A stretch of DNA of 64,000 nt. Source: Scilla litardierei. Its lineage: Eukaryota > Streptophyta > Magnoliopsida > Asparagales > Asparagaceae. The stretch's first letter is position 1. Every line of letters begins with the position of its first letter. The stretch is from contig CM061139.1 of the NCBI GenBank assembly GCA_030789695.1, positions 201,907,641 to 201,971,640 on the forward strand, read 5' to 3'. A program made the position numbers and the translations under genes. Below the pieces are notes generated by a model. That model was not told where the DNA came from and searched no databases. It worked only from the letters and a program-made list of their open reading frames with translations. Of this stretch, positions 1 through 10,415 are shown piece after piece.

Positions 1-1448
1 CATCAGCGGCGCCACGTGGCGGCAATCGGGCAGCTCCCGCTCGAATCCAACGAGCGAAACGAAGAGCGACGCGGCGTTATCATCCACCGTTCGATTTCGA
101 TCGAACGGACCAACTTTCGCCCGCTCGAACGAAAGCAGCGCGAACTTCTGGGACGCGTGGCGTGATCTGCTGCGACGACCGCTCGATCGGACGGTGCACA
201 GCGTCCCTTGCTGCGACAACGAAGAGAACGAAGCGCGAGATTACGAGGGCGACGTGGCAAAATCCTAGGCGGTTGCCGCTGAAATGAACGATCGAGATGT
301 ACCCCGACGCGAATTCGAATTTAAACGAAGCGGATGCGGATCCGGTTGCCTGGACACGTGGCGGCCCCTCGTTAAATCCCGCATGGATGTGCGGCTCACA
401 TTTGCTCCGCTCGAGATGAGCGGTCTGGATTCGATCGGGTGCGTAAATGGTGCGGGTTTTGAACCCGATAGCTTTTTAAACCCGCAATGATTTATATATA
501 AGGTATTTAGGGTTTTTTTGGGCATATTCAAGCAGATTGGGGCGTATTTTGAGCGTATTGGAGGCTCTAGAAGCCGTATTTTCCCCCTGAAAAATTCTGT
601 AAAATTCCAGAGGCTATTTTCTTATTTCCAGAGAGTTTTGATGTATTTTCAAGGATATTTGGTGATGAATTCTTAACTTAAACTCCTTATTTAGTGCTTT
701 TTCTACCGTATTTTGATATAATCTTGATGTATTTGGCTATGGAACTTGTTTATTCTGAAATTATGAGTAGCTAGAACTTATTTGTGCTTGGTATGAAGTA
801 GTTAGGGGATATTATTCGTGTTTATTTGGTTGAAATTCCTTGAGCTAAATCGTAAAACGTCGCTAAAATTGTAATCGTTGTTCGTAAATCGACTTTTTTA
901 GATTCCAAAAGAATTAATTTAGTTGATGATCGCCCCAAAAGGGTGAGTTTTGATCTCCCCAAAAGGGAGTTTCATACCGTAGTTTTGATCTCTCCAAAAG
1001 AGAGTTTCATATCGTATTATAGCTTTAGCGACGATCTTATTGAATATTTTGTTTGAACCCCCAAAAGGGCATCTTCCGATGAATTGCTCCCAAAAGGAGA
1101 ATTCATTGAGTTATATTGGATATTTTTTCCGGTGAATTGCTCTCAAAAAGAGAATTCATTGTGATATATTCATCAACCAAATTAATACGAATCGTTGATC
1201 CTAACGAACCCATACCATGTGCAAACTCTTTATAGATATTTTCTTACACGATTTTCTATGTTCACGTGTTCACATCACCATCACCGTCACCATTGTTGAA
1301 GTGTTTAGTTTCTTTTCGTAGGATTTCTATTTGATTTGAACTGTGGTTGCAACAGATTTCTTCCCGTGGATTCGACACCTGGACTCCCAGGTTTTACTAC
1401 TTGTACGGACTCTTGCACTTGAGAGAGAGCACCTTTTCGGTCCCACCA
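1..1448 (+). repeat. 5' LTR of the Athila-like element (truncated by window start)
   Basis: Near-identical to 4189-5636. It ends in CCCACCA just before the primer binding site. A TATA-like TATATATAA lies at 493-501, so U3 ends near 525 and about 920 nt are R/U5. U3 is GC-rich and carries CACGTG G-boxes (13-18, 355-360). R/U5 is AT-rich and carries small stem-loops with AAAA loops at 931-1157. Confidence 0.88.
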
Positions 1449-1454
1449 AGTTTT

Positions 1455-1472
1455 TGGCGCCGTTGCCGGGGA
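1455..1472 (+). other. Primer binding site complementary to tRNA-Asp
   Basis: TGGCGCCGTTGCCGGGGA begins six bases after the 5' LTR. It is the exact complement of the last 15 nt of the tRNA-Asp(GTC) gene at 30905-30976 plus the added CCA. This primer choice is typical of Athila-type plant elements. Confidence 0.93.
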
Positions 1473-1589
1473 GGAATGGGTTGTGACTACGGTTTATTTC
1501 ATTTAGAGGACCTTCTGTGAGATCTTTCCACTTAACTGTACATAAACTTTTTCTTTATTCATTTTAATTTTTTAAAAAAAATGGAATAA

Positions 1590-2687
1590 ATGAACTTCTA
1601 TTGCACGAACAATCTTTATGATGCACGATATTCTAATGCACACAAACATAGAATGGAGAAGCTCAAAATTGTAAATTTTAATCAAACTGACTGTGAAACT
1701 TTCTTTCAGGCCTGGAGGAGGTTCACAGACATTATATCGAGCTATCCGCAGCATGGGTTCACAAATGAAAAGCTTATGGCGTCCTTCCTAGATGGACTAC
1801 AACCACAGCTGGAGGAATTATTGGGAGACATGACGCCGACAGTGGTGTGGGAATACATGGAGTCTCTGCAAGAAAACGAAGAAACCGTGGAAGAGACTTC
1901 AGAGAGCGATTCAACGGAGCCTTCGTGCCTCGATCAAGAAGAGCAAAGCGTAGACGTACCTTTGCAATCCTTGAAAGAGGAAGCTTACCAGACTATTCAG
2001 ACACAGGAGGCCACATCCCTTCAATTCCAAGAGAAATTCCTCGCTCGGAGTCGGCAGATTCAAAATTCCATTGAAAATCTTAATTTGATTGCCGCTTGCT
2101 TAGAAGAAGGTAATGCATTTGAAACTCGATTTCAAGAATCTAATACGAGTTCATCTTCTATTGCAGGAGTACCGAGCGAGAACACGAATATAATTATCCA
2201 CATGACAGGAAGTGTGTGCAAAAGAGAGGATGAGCTAGCAATTTTGGATGAACGAGAGGAGGAGACAGCTAGGGACGAAGGTTTTGAGATTATCGCCATG
2301 GAGCCAGAACCATTCCCTCTTCCAGTTTTGTCCCAAAATCATTTACCCCTCTCCACATCGATCGAGCATCGTACAGAGAGTAGTGCAAATCTTTCAGGGA
2401 GTAGTCGTCAACTTATTTTAATTTCTTTCACTTATTTTGATGACTACATTTGGAATAATTTTATTTCGAAGCATCTTAAACTAACTTGGACTGACACGAC
2501 TCATCTCTTGCAGGACATTGGTAGACAAGTTATAGAGATGCTTGGAGTTGTGTTGCTGGGGTCCAAATTAGTTTTTGGAGGAAGAATAATCGTCGAGGAG
2601 CGCAAGGAGCAAATTGAACAACTTCCTCCACCATCAAAGATTCGGGATCCGCCATTTGATCACGGTGTGTTCTTTCCAGTAGTGTAG
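1590..2687 (+). CDS. Gag-like protein of the Athila-like element
   Basis: A 365-residue frame starts at the ATG at 1590, directly after a two-codon upstream frame (ATG GAA TAA, 1581-1589). Near residues 37-60 it has FFQAWRRFTDIISSYPQHGF followed by a leucine-rich segment, which resembles the gag core of Athila/Tat elements (an aromatic-WxRF block then a C/P-HHGF-like block). The next 200 residues are acidic and Glu/Ser rich with no zinc knuckle. No protease or polymerase motif follows. In the cell it would be expected to form or join virus-like particles made by a related autonomous element (inference). The frame is intact, in keeping with the youth of the insertion. Confidence 0.7.
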   Translation: MNFYCTNNLYDARYSNAHKHRMEKLKIVNFNQTDCETFFQAWRRFTDIISSYPQHGFTNEKLMASFLDGLQPQLEELLGDMTPTVVWEYMESLQENEETVEETSESDSTEPSCLDQEEQSVDVPLQSLKEEAYQTIQTQEATSLQFQEKFLARSRQIQNSIENLNLIAACLEEGNAFETRFQESNTSSSSIAGVPSENTNIIIHMTGSVCKREDELAILDEREEETARDEGFEIIAMEPEPFPLPVLSQNHLPLSTSIEHRTESSANLSGSSRQLILISFTYFDDYIWNNFISKHLKLTWTDTTHLLQDIGRQVIEMLGVVLLGSKLVFGGRIIVEERKEQIEQLPPPSKIRDPPFDHGVFFPVV

Positions 2688-3710
2688 TTTTTATATGCTT
2701 TCTAGGTTGCTTGCTTGAATAAACTCGTACCTCTTCCGACATTGAGGTCAATGTCCATCTTTAGTTGGGGGGTGTGTATGAGACCTTAGGATTTTTTTTT
2801 GAGAAGAATAAATCGCCAAATCTCATCATTTAAAACTCTTTCATATGCCTCAAATGCGGATGATTATACACTAATTGAGTTCTAAAAATTTTTATGGCTT
2901 GAGTTGATTATTTTTCCTTCATGGAATTACCGTTAATATACTATTCATGAAAGTTTTCAATTTCCATGATTAATATCTCGAAATAGTTTGAATATATTTC
3001 ATGCATGCTAATGTGATGAAAAAGCTCAAGTATACACGATTCATTAGAATAGTTTTCAAGTTGAAGAGGAATTTGGCCATGGTCGTTAATGTTTATGTTT
3101 GAAAAAAAAAATGGGTGTTGAGTTGCTTACAAAGAAAGAAAGAAAAAAAAAGAGAATGAAAAGAATGAAAAATGAATGATGAAAAATGAATGAATGAGTA
3201 TGTCACTAATAAATAACTTGGTTGGCTCGAGTAGTACAGTCCGAGGGGTCCTTCTTGGCCTAATGCCCTATGATCGTCTGATTTGGGAGCCATTGACCGG
3301 AAACTCACTCATTTGATGGAGTGATCCAAGTTATACTTTTTTTTGCGAATGTTGCTTGATGCGCGTTACGCGGAACGAATAAAAGAAAAGAAATGGTGAA
3401 TATACTAAGCAACTTCAATACCCATGTCTTGAAAGATTATTTTGATAGGCCAATTCCTTGGAAACAAGAAAACTAGTATATAACGACGTGTTATACTTTC
3501 GTTTGCGCAAAACGATGCTTGCATGTTATTTATTCACACTAAATTAGAGAAAATTTCATGTGATTGATTTTGTTCATGGATGTGTATATTGATGGCCAAG
3601 ACCATGTTGGAATGCGTATTATTGAGCCACGCCATGAGCAATTTGAAAGAACTTATTGTTTTATTGATCGTCCGTATTTATCGCTATTTTTGCTAGAGAC
3701 TAGCAAATCG
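2688..3710 (+). other. Non-coding 3' internal region with a second polypurine-like tract
   Basis: About 1 kb with no plausible coding frame. At 2761-2776 it holds TTTAGTTGGGGGGTGTG-like sequence almost identical to the tract at the 3' LTR border. The rest is AT-rich, with an A/G-rich stretch near 3100-3200. Read as the remains of a region that once followed pol. Confidence 0.6.
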
Positions 3711-3722
3711 CTAGTTGGGGGG
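3711..3722 (+). other. Polypurine tract of the Athila-like element
   Basis: CTAGTTGGGGGG lies immediately before the TGTGATTC that opens the 3' LTR, in the position expected of the plus-strand primer. Confidence 0.8.
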
Positions 3723-5636
3723 TGTGATTCGGGTTCAATATTACATATTTAAACCCCCCATTTAGCCCTATTTTGTGCTCTCATGATGCTAAATTTATCT
3801 CTAATTCATACGTATTTTCTACACATTTATTTATTAGAGAAAACACACTATTTGAGCACAAAACAGCAATTAATGAAATATTTCTGTACTTTTTATATTT
3901 TTCCTAGCACCGTCTCGATCTCACGATTCCAACGACTATTTATTTGTATTTTTCTGAGATCTGTGCTAATTTCTATGAATTTTTGAATGCAGAATACCAA
4001 TTAAATGAGGAAATACGCAAGAAAATACGAAATACGGTCGCCGCCCAATGAAATGGCGCCACGTGGCAGCATCCAGACCATCCGCGCCTCATCTAACGGC
4101 CCTCATCGTTAGGCGACGCGGCGTACTCTCCGCCGCACGATCCTCATCCTACGGCCCGCGATCGCTCCCAAATCGATCTCGCAGAGCGCATCAGCGGCGC
4201 CACGTGGCGGCAATCGGGCAGCTCCCGCTCGAATCCAACGGGCGAAACGAAGAGCGACGCGGCGTTATCATCCACCGTTCGATTTCGATCGAACGGACCA
4301 ACTTTCGCCCGCTCGAACGAAAGCAGCGCGAACTTCTGGGACGCGTGGCGTGATCTGCTGCGACGACCGCTCGATCGGACGGTGCACAGCGTCCCTTGCT
4401 GCGACAACGAAGAAAACGAAGCGCGAGATTACGAGGGCGACATGGCAAAATCCTAGGCGGTTGCCGCTGAAATGAACGATGAGATGTACCCCGACGCGAA
4501 TTCGAATTTAAACGAAGCGGATGCGGATCCGGTTGCCTGGACACGTGGCGGCCCCTCGTTAAATCCCGCATGGATGTGCGGCTCACATTTGCTCCGCTCG
4601 AGATGAGCGGTCTGGATTCGATCGGGTGCGTAAATGGTACGGGTTTTGAACCCGATAGCTTTTTAAACCCGCAATGATTTATATATAAGGTATTTAGGGT
4701 TTTTTTGGGCATATTCAAGCAGATTGGGGCGTATTTTGAGCGTATTGGAGGCTCTAGAAGCCGTATTTTCCCCCTGAAAAAATTCTGTAAAATTCCAGAG
4801 GCTATTTTCTTATTTCCAGAGAGTTTTGATGTATTTTCAAGGATATTTGGTGATGAATTCTTAACTTAAACTCCTTATTTAGTGCTTTTTCTACCGTATT
4901 TTGATATAATCTTGATGTATTTGGCTATGGAACTTGTTTATTCTGAAATTATGAGTAGCTAGAACTTATTTGTGCTTGGTATGAAGTAGTTAGGGGATAT
5001 TATTCGTGTTTATTTGGTTGAAATTCCTTGAGCTAAATCGTAAAACGTCGCTAAAATTGTAATCGTTGTTCGTAAATCGACTTTTTTAGATTCCAAAAGA
5101 ATTAATTTAGTTGATGATCGCCCCAAAAGGGTGAGTTTTGATCTCCCCAAAAGGGAGTTTCATACCGTAGTTTTGATCTCTCCAAAAGAGAGTTTCATAT
5201 CGTATTATAGCTTTAGCGACGATCTTATTGAATATTTTGTTTGAACCCCCAAAAGGGCATCTTCCGATGAATTGCTCCCAAAAGGAGAATTCATTGAGTT
5301 ATATTGGATATTTTTCCCGGTGAATTGCTATCAAAAAGAGAATTCATTGTGATATATTCATCAACCAAATTAATACGAATCGTTGATCCTAACGAACCCA
5401 TACCATGTGCAAACTCTTTATAGATATTTTCTTACACGATTTTCTATGTTCACGTGTTCACATCACCATCACCGTCACCATTGTTGAAGTGTTTAGTTTC
5501 TTTTCGTAGGATTTCTATTTGATTTGAACTGTGGTTGCAACAGATTTCTTCCCGTGGATTCGACACCTGGACTCCCATGTTTTACTACTTGTACGGACTC
5601 TTGCACTTGAGAGAGAGCACCTTTTCGGTCCCACCA
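3723..5636 (+). repeat. 3' LTR of the Athila-like element, complete
   Basis: This 1914-bp repeat opens TGTGATTCGG and closes CCCACCA. Positions 4189-5636 match the partial 5' LTR. The first 466 bp, including U3 G-boxes at 4060-4065, 4201-4206 and 4543-4548 across the LTR, are seen in full only here. The TATA-like box recurs near 4681. The junction with flanking DNA is at 5637. Confidence 0.9.
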
Positions 5637-5642
5637 AGTTGC

Positions 5643-6140
5643 CAGAATCCAATTCCAATGGGCTTCAAGATATTGATTTATCGATTGATTGCTTGGCTTT
5701 TGTGGGGGCAAATTGATTAAAGGTCGACCAACTTGCGTATGTACATGATAAGGTTGGGTGCAATGCAGACGTACCAAAAGGGAGAATGCATGGGCTGCTG
5801 CTTGAGTCAGCTGGAACCCACTTGTTTCTTCTTTACGGTGATACGAACACCGTGCGTGCATCTCAAGCCGGTGCCCGTACGGCGCACACACGGCTGGGAT
5901 GGTTGTGAGGATTCACTCTTGTCCTATAATGGGATAATTACCCTAAAATACCTTAATGTTTCACCTTATTTTCATTAAAATAACTAACGTTTAAAACGAC
6001 CCGTCAGGAAACATTGGTGCATTGGCTCATACATACGCTTTTCCTGATGGTAAAACGTTATTTTCATTGCATTGCTGCATTGGCTCATACATCGCCGCAT
6101 ATTTTAGCGCACACGCCATGGCCCCCAAAAGGACCCTTCA
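5643..6140. repeat. Segmental duplication, copy 1 (left block)
   Basis: This block matches 27834-28213 and 28794-28893, including CCAGAATCCAATTCC at the left edge and the block around CATGGCCCCC at the right. Spacing to copy 2 is about 22.1 kb, the same as between the two wound-induced genes. Copy 1 lacks the Mutator-type MITE present in copy 2, so it shows the empty site. Similarity stops near 6140, where the copia fragment begins. Confidence 0.8.
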
Positions 6141-7249
6141 CGAAGTTGGTATCAACGGGTTTTATTTGCAATCAGACAAACACTTCTTTGTTCGTTTACA
6201 GCCGTGGATCATTACTTCTATATCTTCTTATGTATGTCGACGGCATTATTCTCACAAGGAATGACAATGCTTTCATCTGGCGTTTTATCACCGATATAAA
6301 TTCAGAATTCGCAACCAAAGATCTTGGTAAGCTCAATTATTTTCTTGGTTTGGAAGTTATGTATGCTAGTGATGGTTTGTTCTTGGGTTAAACCAAATAT
6401 GCCCATGATATTCTTGCGCACGCGCAACATTTAGAGGCGAAACCAGATTCTACGTCGATGGTGATCGGCCAATGTCTTTCTTTGGATGGTACATCCTTCT
6501 CTTATCCTACGTTATATCACTCTCTTATTGGTGCTCTTCAATATCTTACGATTACGCGTCTGGATTTCTATTTTGCAGTAAAATTTAGTGAGTTAATATC
6601 TTCAGGCTCCGAGCCAACTGAAGATCATTTTCAGGCGGTGCAGCGTATATTGCACTATGCTAGAGGGACCATGCACTTCGGAATGAGGTTTATGCGCCCA
6701 ACGTCATCCTTTTTAACTGGTTATCTGATGCCGATTGGACGCGTTGCCCCGACATTTGACGCTATAACTTTTGGATACTCCATCTTTGTTGTGGAAAATT
6801 TGGTGTCTTGGAGCGCCAAGAAACAACTCACGATTATGCGCTCAAGTTCAGAATTTGAATACAGTGTGCTTGCCAATACAGCTGCTGAGGTAATTTGGGT
6901 CTCTTAAGTTCTTCGTGATCTTCATTGTCTACCGTCCTCTCGGCCAGTGCTTTTATGTGATAACCAAAGCGCAATAGTCCTAAGTCATAATCCTTTTGCT
7001 CATAAATGTGCAAAACACATTGATATTAATTATCATTTTGTTAGGGAACTTGTCTCCACCGGGAAGTTATCCACTCAGCATGTTTTTACACATCTTCAAG
7101 TGGCGGATATCTTCACCAAGAGTTTAGCACGTCCTCTGTATGAATTCTTCCTATCCAAGCTCCGCGTCGTCTCCAATCCCACGATTTGCTTGAGGGGGGT
7201 GTTTAAGGAAGTTTTGACTAATTCAAATTCTCAAGATCTTTCTCCTTGA
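6113..7249 (+). pseudogene. Ty1/copia pol fragment: RT C-terminus and RNase H, broken
   Basis: One continuous frame reads as the C-terminal half of a copia polyprotein: the block around YVDGIIL (RT active site), KDLGKLNYFLGLEV, then RNase H blocks such as YHSLIGALQYLT and LVSWSAKKQ, and finally KHIDINYHFVRELV and ADIFTKSLARPL. It carries two in-frame stops (6389-6391 and 6905-6907). The second catalytic Asp of the YVDD box is Gly, so RT would be dead. No gag, protease or integrase precedes it. The left edge coincides with the point where the two segmental-duplication copies diverge. Confidence 0.9.
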
Positions 7250-7430
7250 TTGTAAATAATTTGCAAAGGAGGTTTTGACCAATCTTTGTTCTTGATTGTA
7301 GATAATTTGTTACCTTAGTTTGGATTATGTAAATCTTCCTTAGTTTCTTTTCTTAAAAATCGTTGTCTATATATTTGAGTAGAAACCGATGACCAAAGCG
7401 GTGGGAGACATTTACATTTACAACTATCAC
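7190..7430 (+). repeat. Polypurine tract and 3' LTR remnant of the copia fragment
   Basis: GCTTGAGGGGGG directly follows the end of the RNase H frame and is followed by TGTTTAAGGAAG at 7200, a copia-style polypurine tract and LTR start. The next 200 bp contain two partial repeats of a TTTTGAC...TTGATTGTA-AATAATTTG unit and a TATATATTT box near 7367. No matching 5' LTR is seen. Confidence 0.6.
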
Positions 7431-8036
7431 CATTTCCCCCTCAATATTTCATTACATGTTACTCATAATAGCCGGTTAAGTAACTTACTGCTTGAACTCC
7501 AATATGCTACCCCGAAATGGAAACAAAATCATCGTGGGTGTAATATAATTTCTTATTCTGCTTTTTTCTTGCACTGCTGGGCAGCTGCCAGGGCAAGTCA
7601 CATGTACAATTTGGATATTTATTTGATCTGAGAGCAAATGCCCCTATAAAAGTTTGGGTATTTACTTGACCGGCTAATCGAAATATGACCCTTGAAACCG
7701 GATAAAATCAAATTAGGTTGTCTAAACCGTTACTTTGAAGGGAGAATAGGTAGGGGAACACATTCTCTCATATTGCAGGTTGCTATCCAGAATGGTGGGA
7801 TGTTTAATCATTGTGGGTTGGGAGAGAAAGAAATTAATAATTGGATATTAATTATCCAGAATGGTTGCTATCCAGAATGATTTGAACCATATTCTCATAA
7901 AGGCCATCCATAATCAGAGATAATTAACTTTCCAATGGAGAGTAACAACACCAAGGATTTTGAAAACCTATATCCATATATACACTTGATCACCATCAAA
8001 ATTTAATACAGAATTCAGAGGAACCCCTTCACGAAA
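7431..8036. other. Intergenic, no gene seen
   Basis: AT-rich sequence between the copia remnant and wound-induced gene 1. The only structure noticed is a short direct repeat of GGTTGCTATCCAGAATG around 7780-7797 and 7863-7879. The last part would hold the 3' untranslated region of the minus-strand gene at 8037. Confidence 0.4.
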
Positions 8037-8336
8037 CTAATTGGGTCCCCAACAGCTCAGATACATGACTGTCCTCAATGACTCTTCCGACTGCTTTGCT
8101 TTCTCTGCGCTGCTGCTCTGCTTCCTTACTCTCTCAGCAGAATTAGCAGCAGCAGCAGACATCCTTCCATTTAATTTAGATTGAGAAAATGAAGAGCTGA
8201 GGCTGGTCTTTGCATGTTGATGTAGAGACCTCAACGCATGGTTCCATCTGCACAATCCTGCCTGGTCCTTGAGCGCTTCCACCGCTCCGACGCTCGCTGC
8301 CACAATCAAAGAACACTTGCACATTGAACCGGCCAT
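8037..8336 (-). CDS. Wound-induced polypeptide family protein, copy 1
   Basis: A single-exon frame of 99 residues matches the plant wound-induced/wound-responsive (DUF3774) family. The key blocks are [14 protein letters not shown] and CRWN near the start, LHQHAK in the middle, and the family's conserved end, [17 protein letters not shown]. The start at 8336 was chosen because the family protein begins just before the AASVG block; a longer upstream read-through is unlikely. The family is small, induced by wounding and stress, and includes precursors of short signalling peptides in some members (family knowledge). Compared with copy 2 at 30057 (100 residues) the body is nearly identical, but the N-terminus differs: [11 protein letters not shown] here, and the usual Trp before VAASVG is absent. 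Confidence 0.9.
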   Translation of the reverse strand: MAGSMCKCSLIVAASVGAVEALKDQAGLCRWNHALRSLHQHAKTSLSSSFSQSKLNGRMSAAAANSAERVRKQSSSAEKAKQSEESLRTVMYLSCWGPN

Positions 8337-8435
8337 CTCTCTGCTTGATTCTATCACTCTGTTGTGTATTAGAGTTGGAACGATTTTTGTTTGTTTGTTT
8401 TGGTTGATGAGAGGATGGCAATGCAATTGAAATGA

Positions 8436-8442
8436 ATTTATA
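8436..8442 (-). promoter_or_regulatory. TATA box of wound-induced gene 1
   Basis: TATAAAT on the minus strand about 100 bp upstream of the start codon. The paralogue has a TATA box at the same relative place. Confidence 0.6.
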
Positions 8443-9187
8443 GGCACAAAGCAAAACAACCCAGATGATACCAGCGTCTGGAGGTTGCTGCTGCTGGTTT
8501 TTTTTTTTTTGGGGACCCCTCCAAGCCCCAGAGACCGGGGGCTCCTTGGTTTTGATATTTGCGGCCGGGTGAAAACCGTGGTTCTGAATATGATGTGAGG
8601 GACAAACTGCATATTGCTGGGTGTTTCAATGTTCAAAATGATAAAAGATGAAATGTATGTAATTATCGAAAGGGACAAGAAACCAGCTGGTTTCTTTATG
8701 AGATGGAGATACAACAATCTAAACACCACATTCCCATTTCACTCCCAATTACTCACTAGTGGGTTGTCTTTACATCCGTATACGGGACTTTTAAATTAAA
8801 AGTCCCGTATGTGACTGTATTTGACTTTTGGTCAAAAATTAAAAAGCAAACTCAACTTATGAGTCACCTCCCTCCCTTCCTCATCCGAATTTTTGCTACT
8901 TTTTAGTAAACCTCACATCCTTGCACCTCATTTTGAGGTGCAGGTAATCCAATCTTTTTAAATTTCGAAAAGTACCATGGCAACCATCAACATGTTGTAT
9001 CAACATCCACAACATGGACATGTATGAAAGATCGCATTTATAGCTATTCAAATTACCTAACAATTTATGCAACCAACGGGAACCTCACCAAATTACACAC
9101 ATAATCCAACTTGCAGACATTATTCGTTCATCTTCACCGAAATTTTCGCTGCTAATTAATCTTCTCCGCACCGCTACAATTAACAAA
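8443..9187. other. Intergenic between wound-induced gene 1 and the aldo-keto reductase gene
   Basis: No gene seen. The part to about 8610 is shared with the upstream region of copy 2 (30470-30610). At 8922-8942 lies a perfect 21-bp palindrome, TGCACCTCATTTTGAGGTGCA, of the same kind that clusters at 41.3-42.1 kb. The right end would hold the 3' untranslated region of the reductase gene. Confidence 0.5.
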
Positions 9188-10365
9188 TCACAGTTCTCCA
9201 TCCCAAAGTTCGTCGCAAGATTTGAAGACACCATTGGGCGACACATACGGCAGTGCAAGAACCGTCCTCCTCTGCGGCAGCTGGCCCAGCCTCTTCATCT
9301 CTCGCTCGCTCAGCTCCCAATCAAATATCTCCCTGTTCTCCCTCAGCCTCTCTTCATTGAAGCTCTTCGGCAAGAAGCTCACCCCAGTTTGCAAAGCCCA
9401 CCTCAGGCACACCTGCAAGTCTCTTAACTAATTAGTCTGACGACTTCACAAAAATAGCAAGGAGTTAAATTAAAATCACCTGAGCGACGCTTTTTCCAAT
9501 AGAACCAGCAATGCTTTTGATCTCTTCGTTCTGAAGCACAGCAGGAGTGCCCCATGGGACTCCGGCCCCCCCAAGGGGCGAGTATGCACTTACGTGAATA
9601 CCTTTCTCTCGACAAAACTCTCTCAGCTTTGTTTGCTGCCAGATGGGATGCAGCTCCACCTATCAAACATGCCACATTAATTAGTTGCGGATAAGATTAA
9701 GAGATCGAAATTGCCACATCTCACACCTGATTAACCGCCGGCGTAATCTTGGCATGCGTGAGGAGCTGCTCAAGCTTCTTGCAAGCGAAGTTGCTGACTC
9801 CGATGGCCTTGGCCAAGCCGAGGCGGTGGCATTCCTCCATCGCCTCCCACGTCCCCCGCATGTCCAAGGGGAGCGCGTCGTCGGCGGTGAACACGAATCT
9901 CTTCTCTCCCTTGAGCCTTGCCGGAAAATGTATTAGGTAGAGATCGACATAATTCATCCCTAGTGAACTGTGTAGACAAAGATCGTTCCATTAATAAATT
10001 CTTGTAGCCAAAAAGTAGCCAGCATGATGATGGATGGCAACGTTTGCTCACCGTAGAGTCTCGCGTATCGCGGGCAGCACGCCGCGAGGGTGCGCGTCAG
10101 TTGGGAATAACTTGGAGGTGATGAAGAGCTCGCTTCTGCACGTGATCAGACCGTCGTCGAGGGCTCTGACAACGGCTCGGCCGAGCGGCCGTTCGGACTC
10201 GTAGAGGCTGGCCGAGTCGAAGTGGCGGTAGCCCAACTTGATGGCCTCGTAGACCGCCGATTCGACCGCCTCGGGCGGTGGGACAGGGTAGGCTGCGGTC
10301 CCCATGCCGAGCACCGGCATTCTCCCTCCCGAGTTTAGCACTATCTCCGGCATCATCACCCCCAT
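9188..10365 (-). CDS. Aldo-keto reductase, AKR4 type, four exons
   Basis: NAD(P)H-dependent carbonyl reductase of the plant AKR4 group, whose members include deoxymugineic acid synthase, methylecgonone reductase and chalcone reductase-like enzymes. Exons on the minus strand are 10365-10052, 9967-9727, 9659-9480 and 9412-9188, joined at GT-AG introns in correct phase to give 319 residues, the usual family length. The catalytic tetrad is D50 (in [14 protein letters not shown]), Y55, K85 (FITSKL) and H118 (DLYLIHFP). AIGVSNF and the C-terminal half match the family, and the protein ends DELWDGEL. Start chosen at the first ATG; ATGs at codons 4 and 5 are alternatives. The C-terminal substrate-binding loop resembles deoxymugineic acid synthase and methylecgonone reductase most, but the substrate cannot be fixed from sequence. 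No defect seen. Confidence 0.93.
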
Positions 10366-10409
10366 CTAGCTTCTTTCTTTGTCTCCACCTCTCAAGGCTC
10401 TGCAGCTGA

Positions 10410-10415
10410 TTTATA
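10410..10415 (-). promoter_or_regulatory. TATA box candidate of the aldo-keto reductase gene
   Basis: CTATAAATC on the minus strand 45-50 bp upstream of the start codon. That implies a short 5' untranslated leader of about 20 nt, so a more distant promoter is not excluded. Confidence 0.5.

Larger units (their letters stand above)
1..5636 (+). mobile_element. Young non-autonomous Athila-like LTR retrotransposon, left end outside window
   Basis: Two long direct repeats (1-1448 and 3723-5636) flank 2.3 kb that holds a primer binding site, one gag-like frame and a polypurine tract in the right order for a plus-strand LTR retrotransposon. No protease, reverse transcriptase, RNase H or integrase is present, so it must depend on enzymes from another element. 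The tRNA-Asp primer site and gag style match the Ty3/gypsy Athila lineage (family knowledge). I counted about ten differences over the 1.45 kb shared by the two LTRs, so the insertion is recent. The target-site duplication cannot be checked because about 465 bp of the 5' LTR lie before the window. Confidence 0.88.

Noticed and set aside
4191..4718. 175-codon frame in the Athila-like LTR U3
   Set aside because: Lies upstream of the LTR TATA box, is Arg/Ser rich from GC-rich sequence, and is broken in the other LTR copy by a one-base difference.
8037..8729. 230-residue extended form of the wound-induced protein
   Set aside because: The upstream part runs through the TATA box region and a T/G homopolymer; family members are about 90-100 residues.
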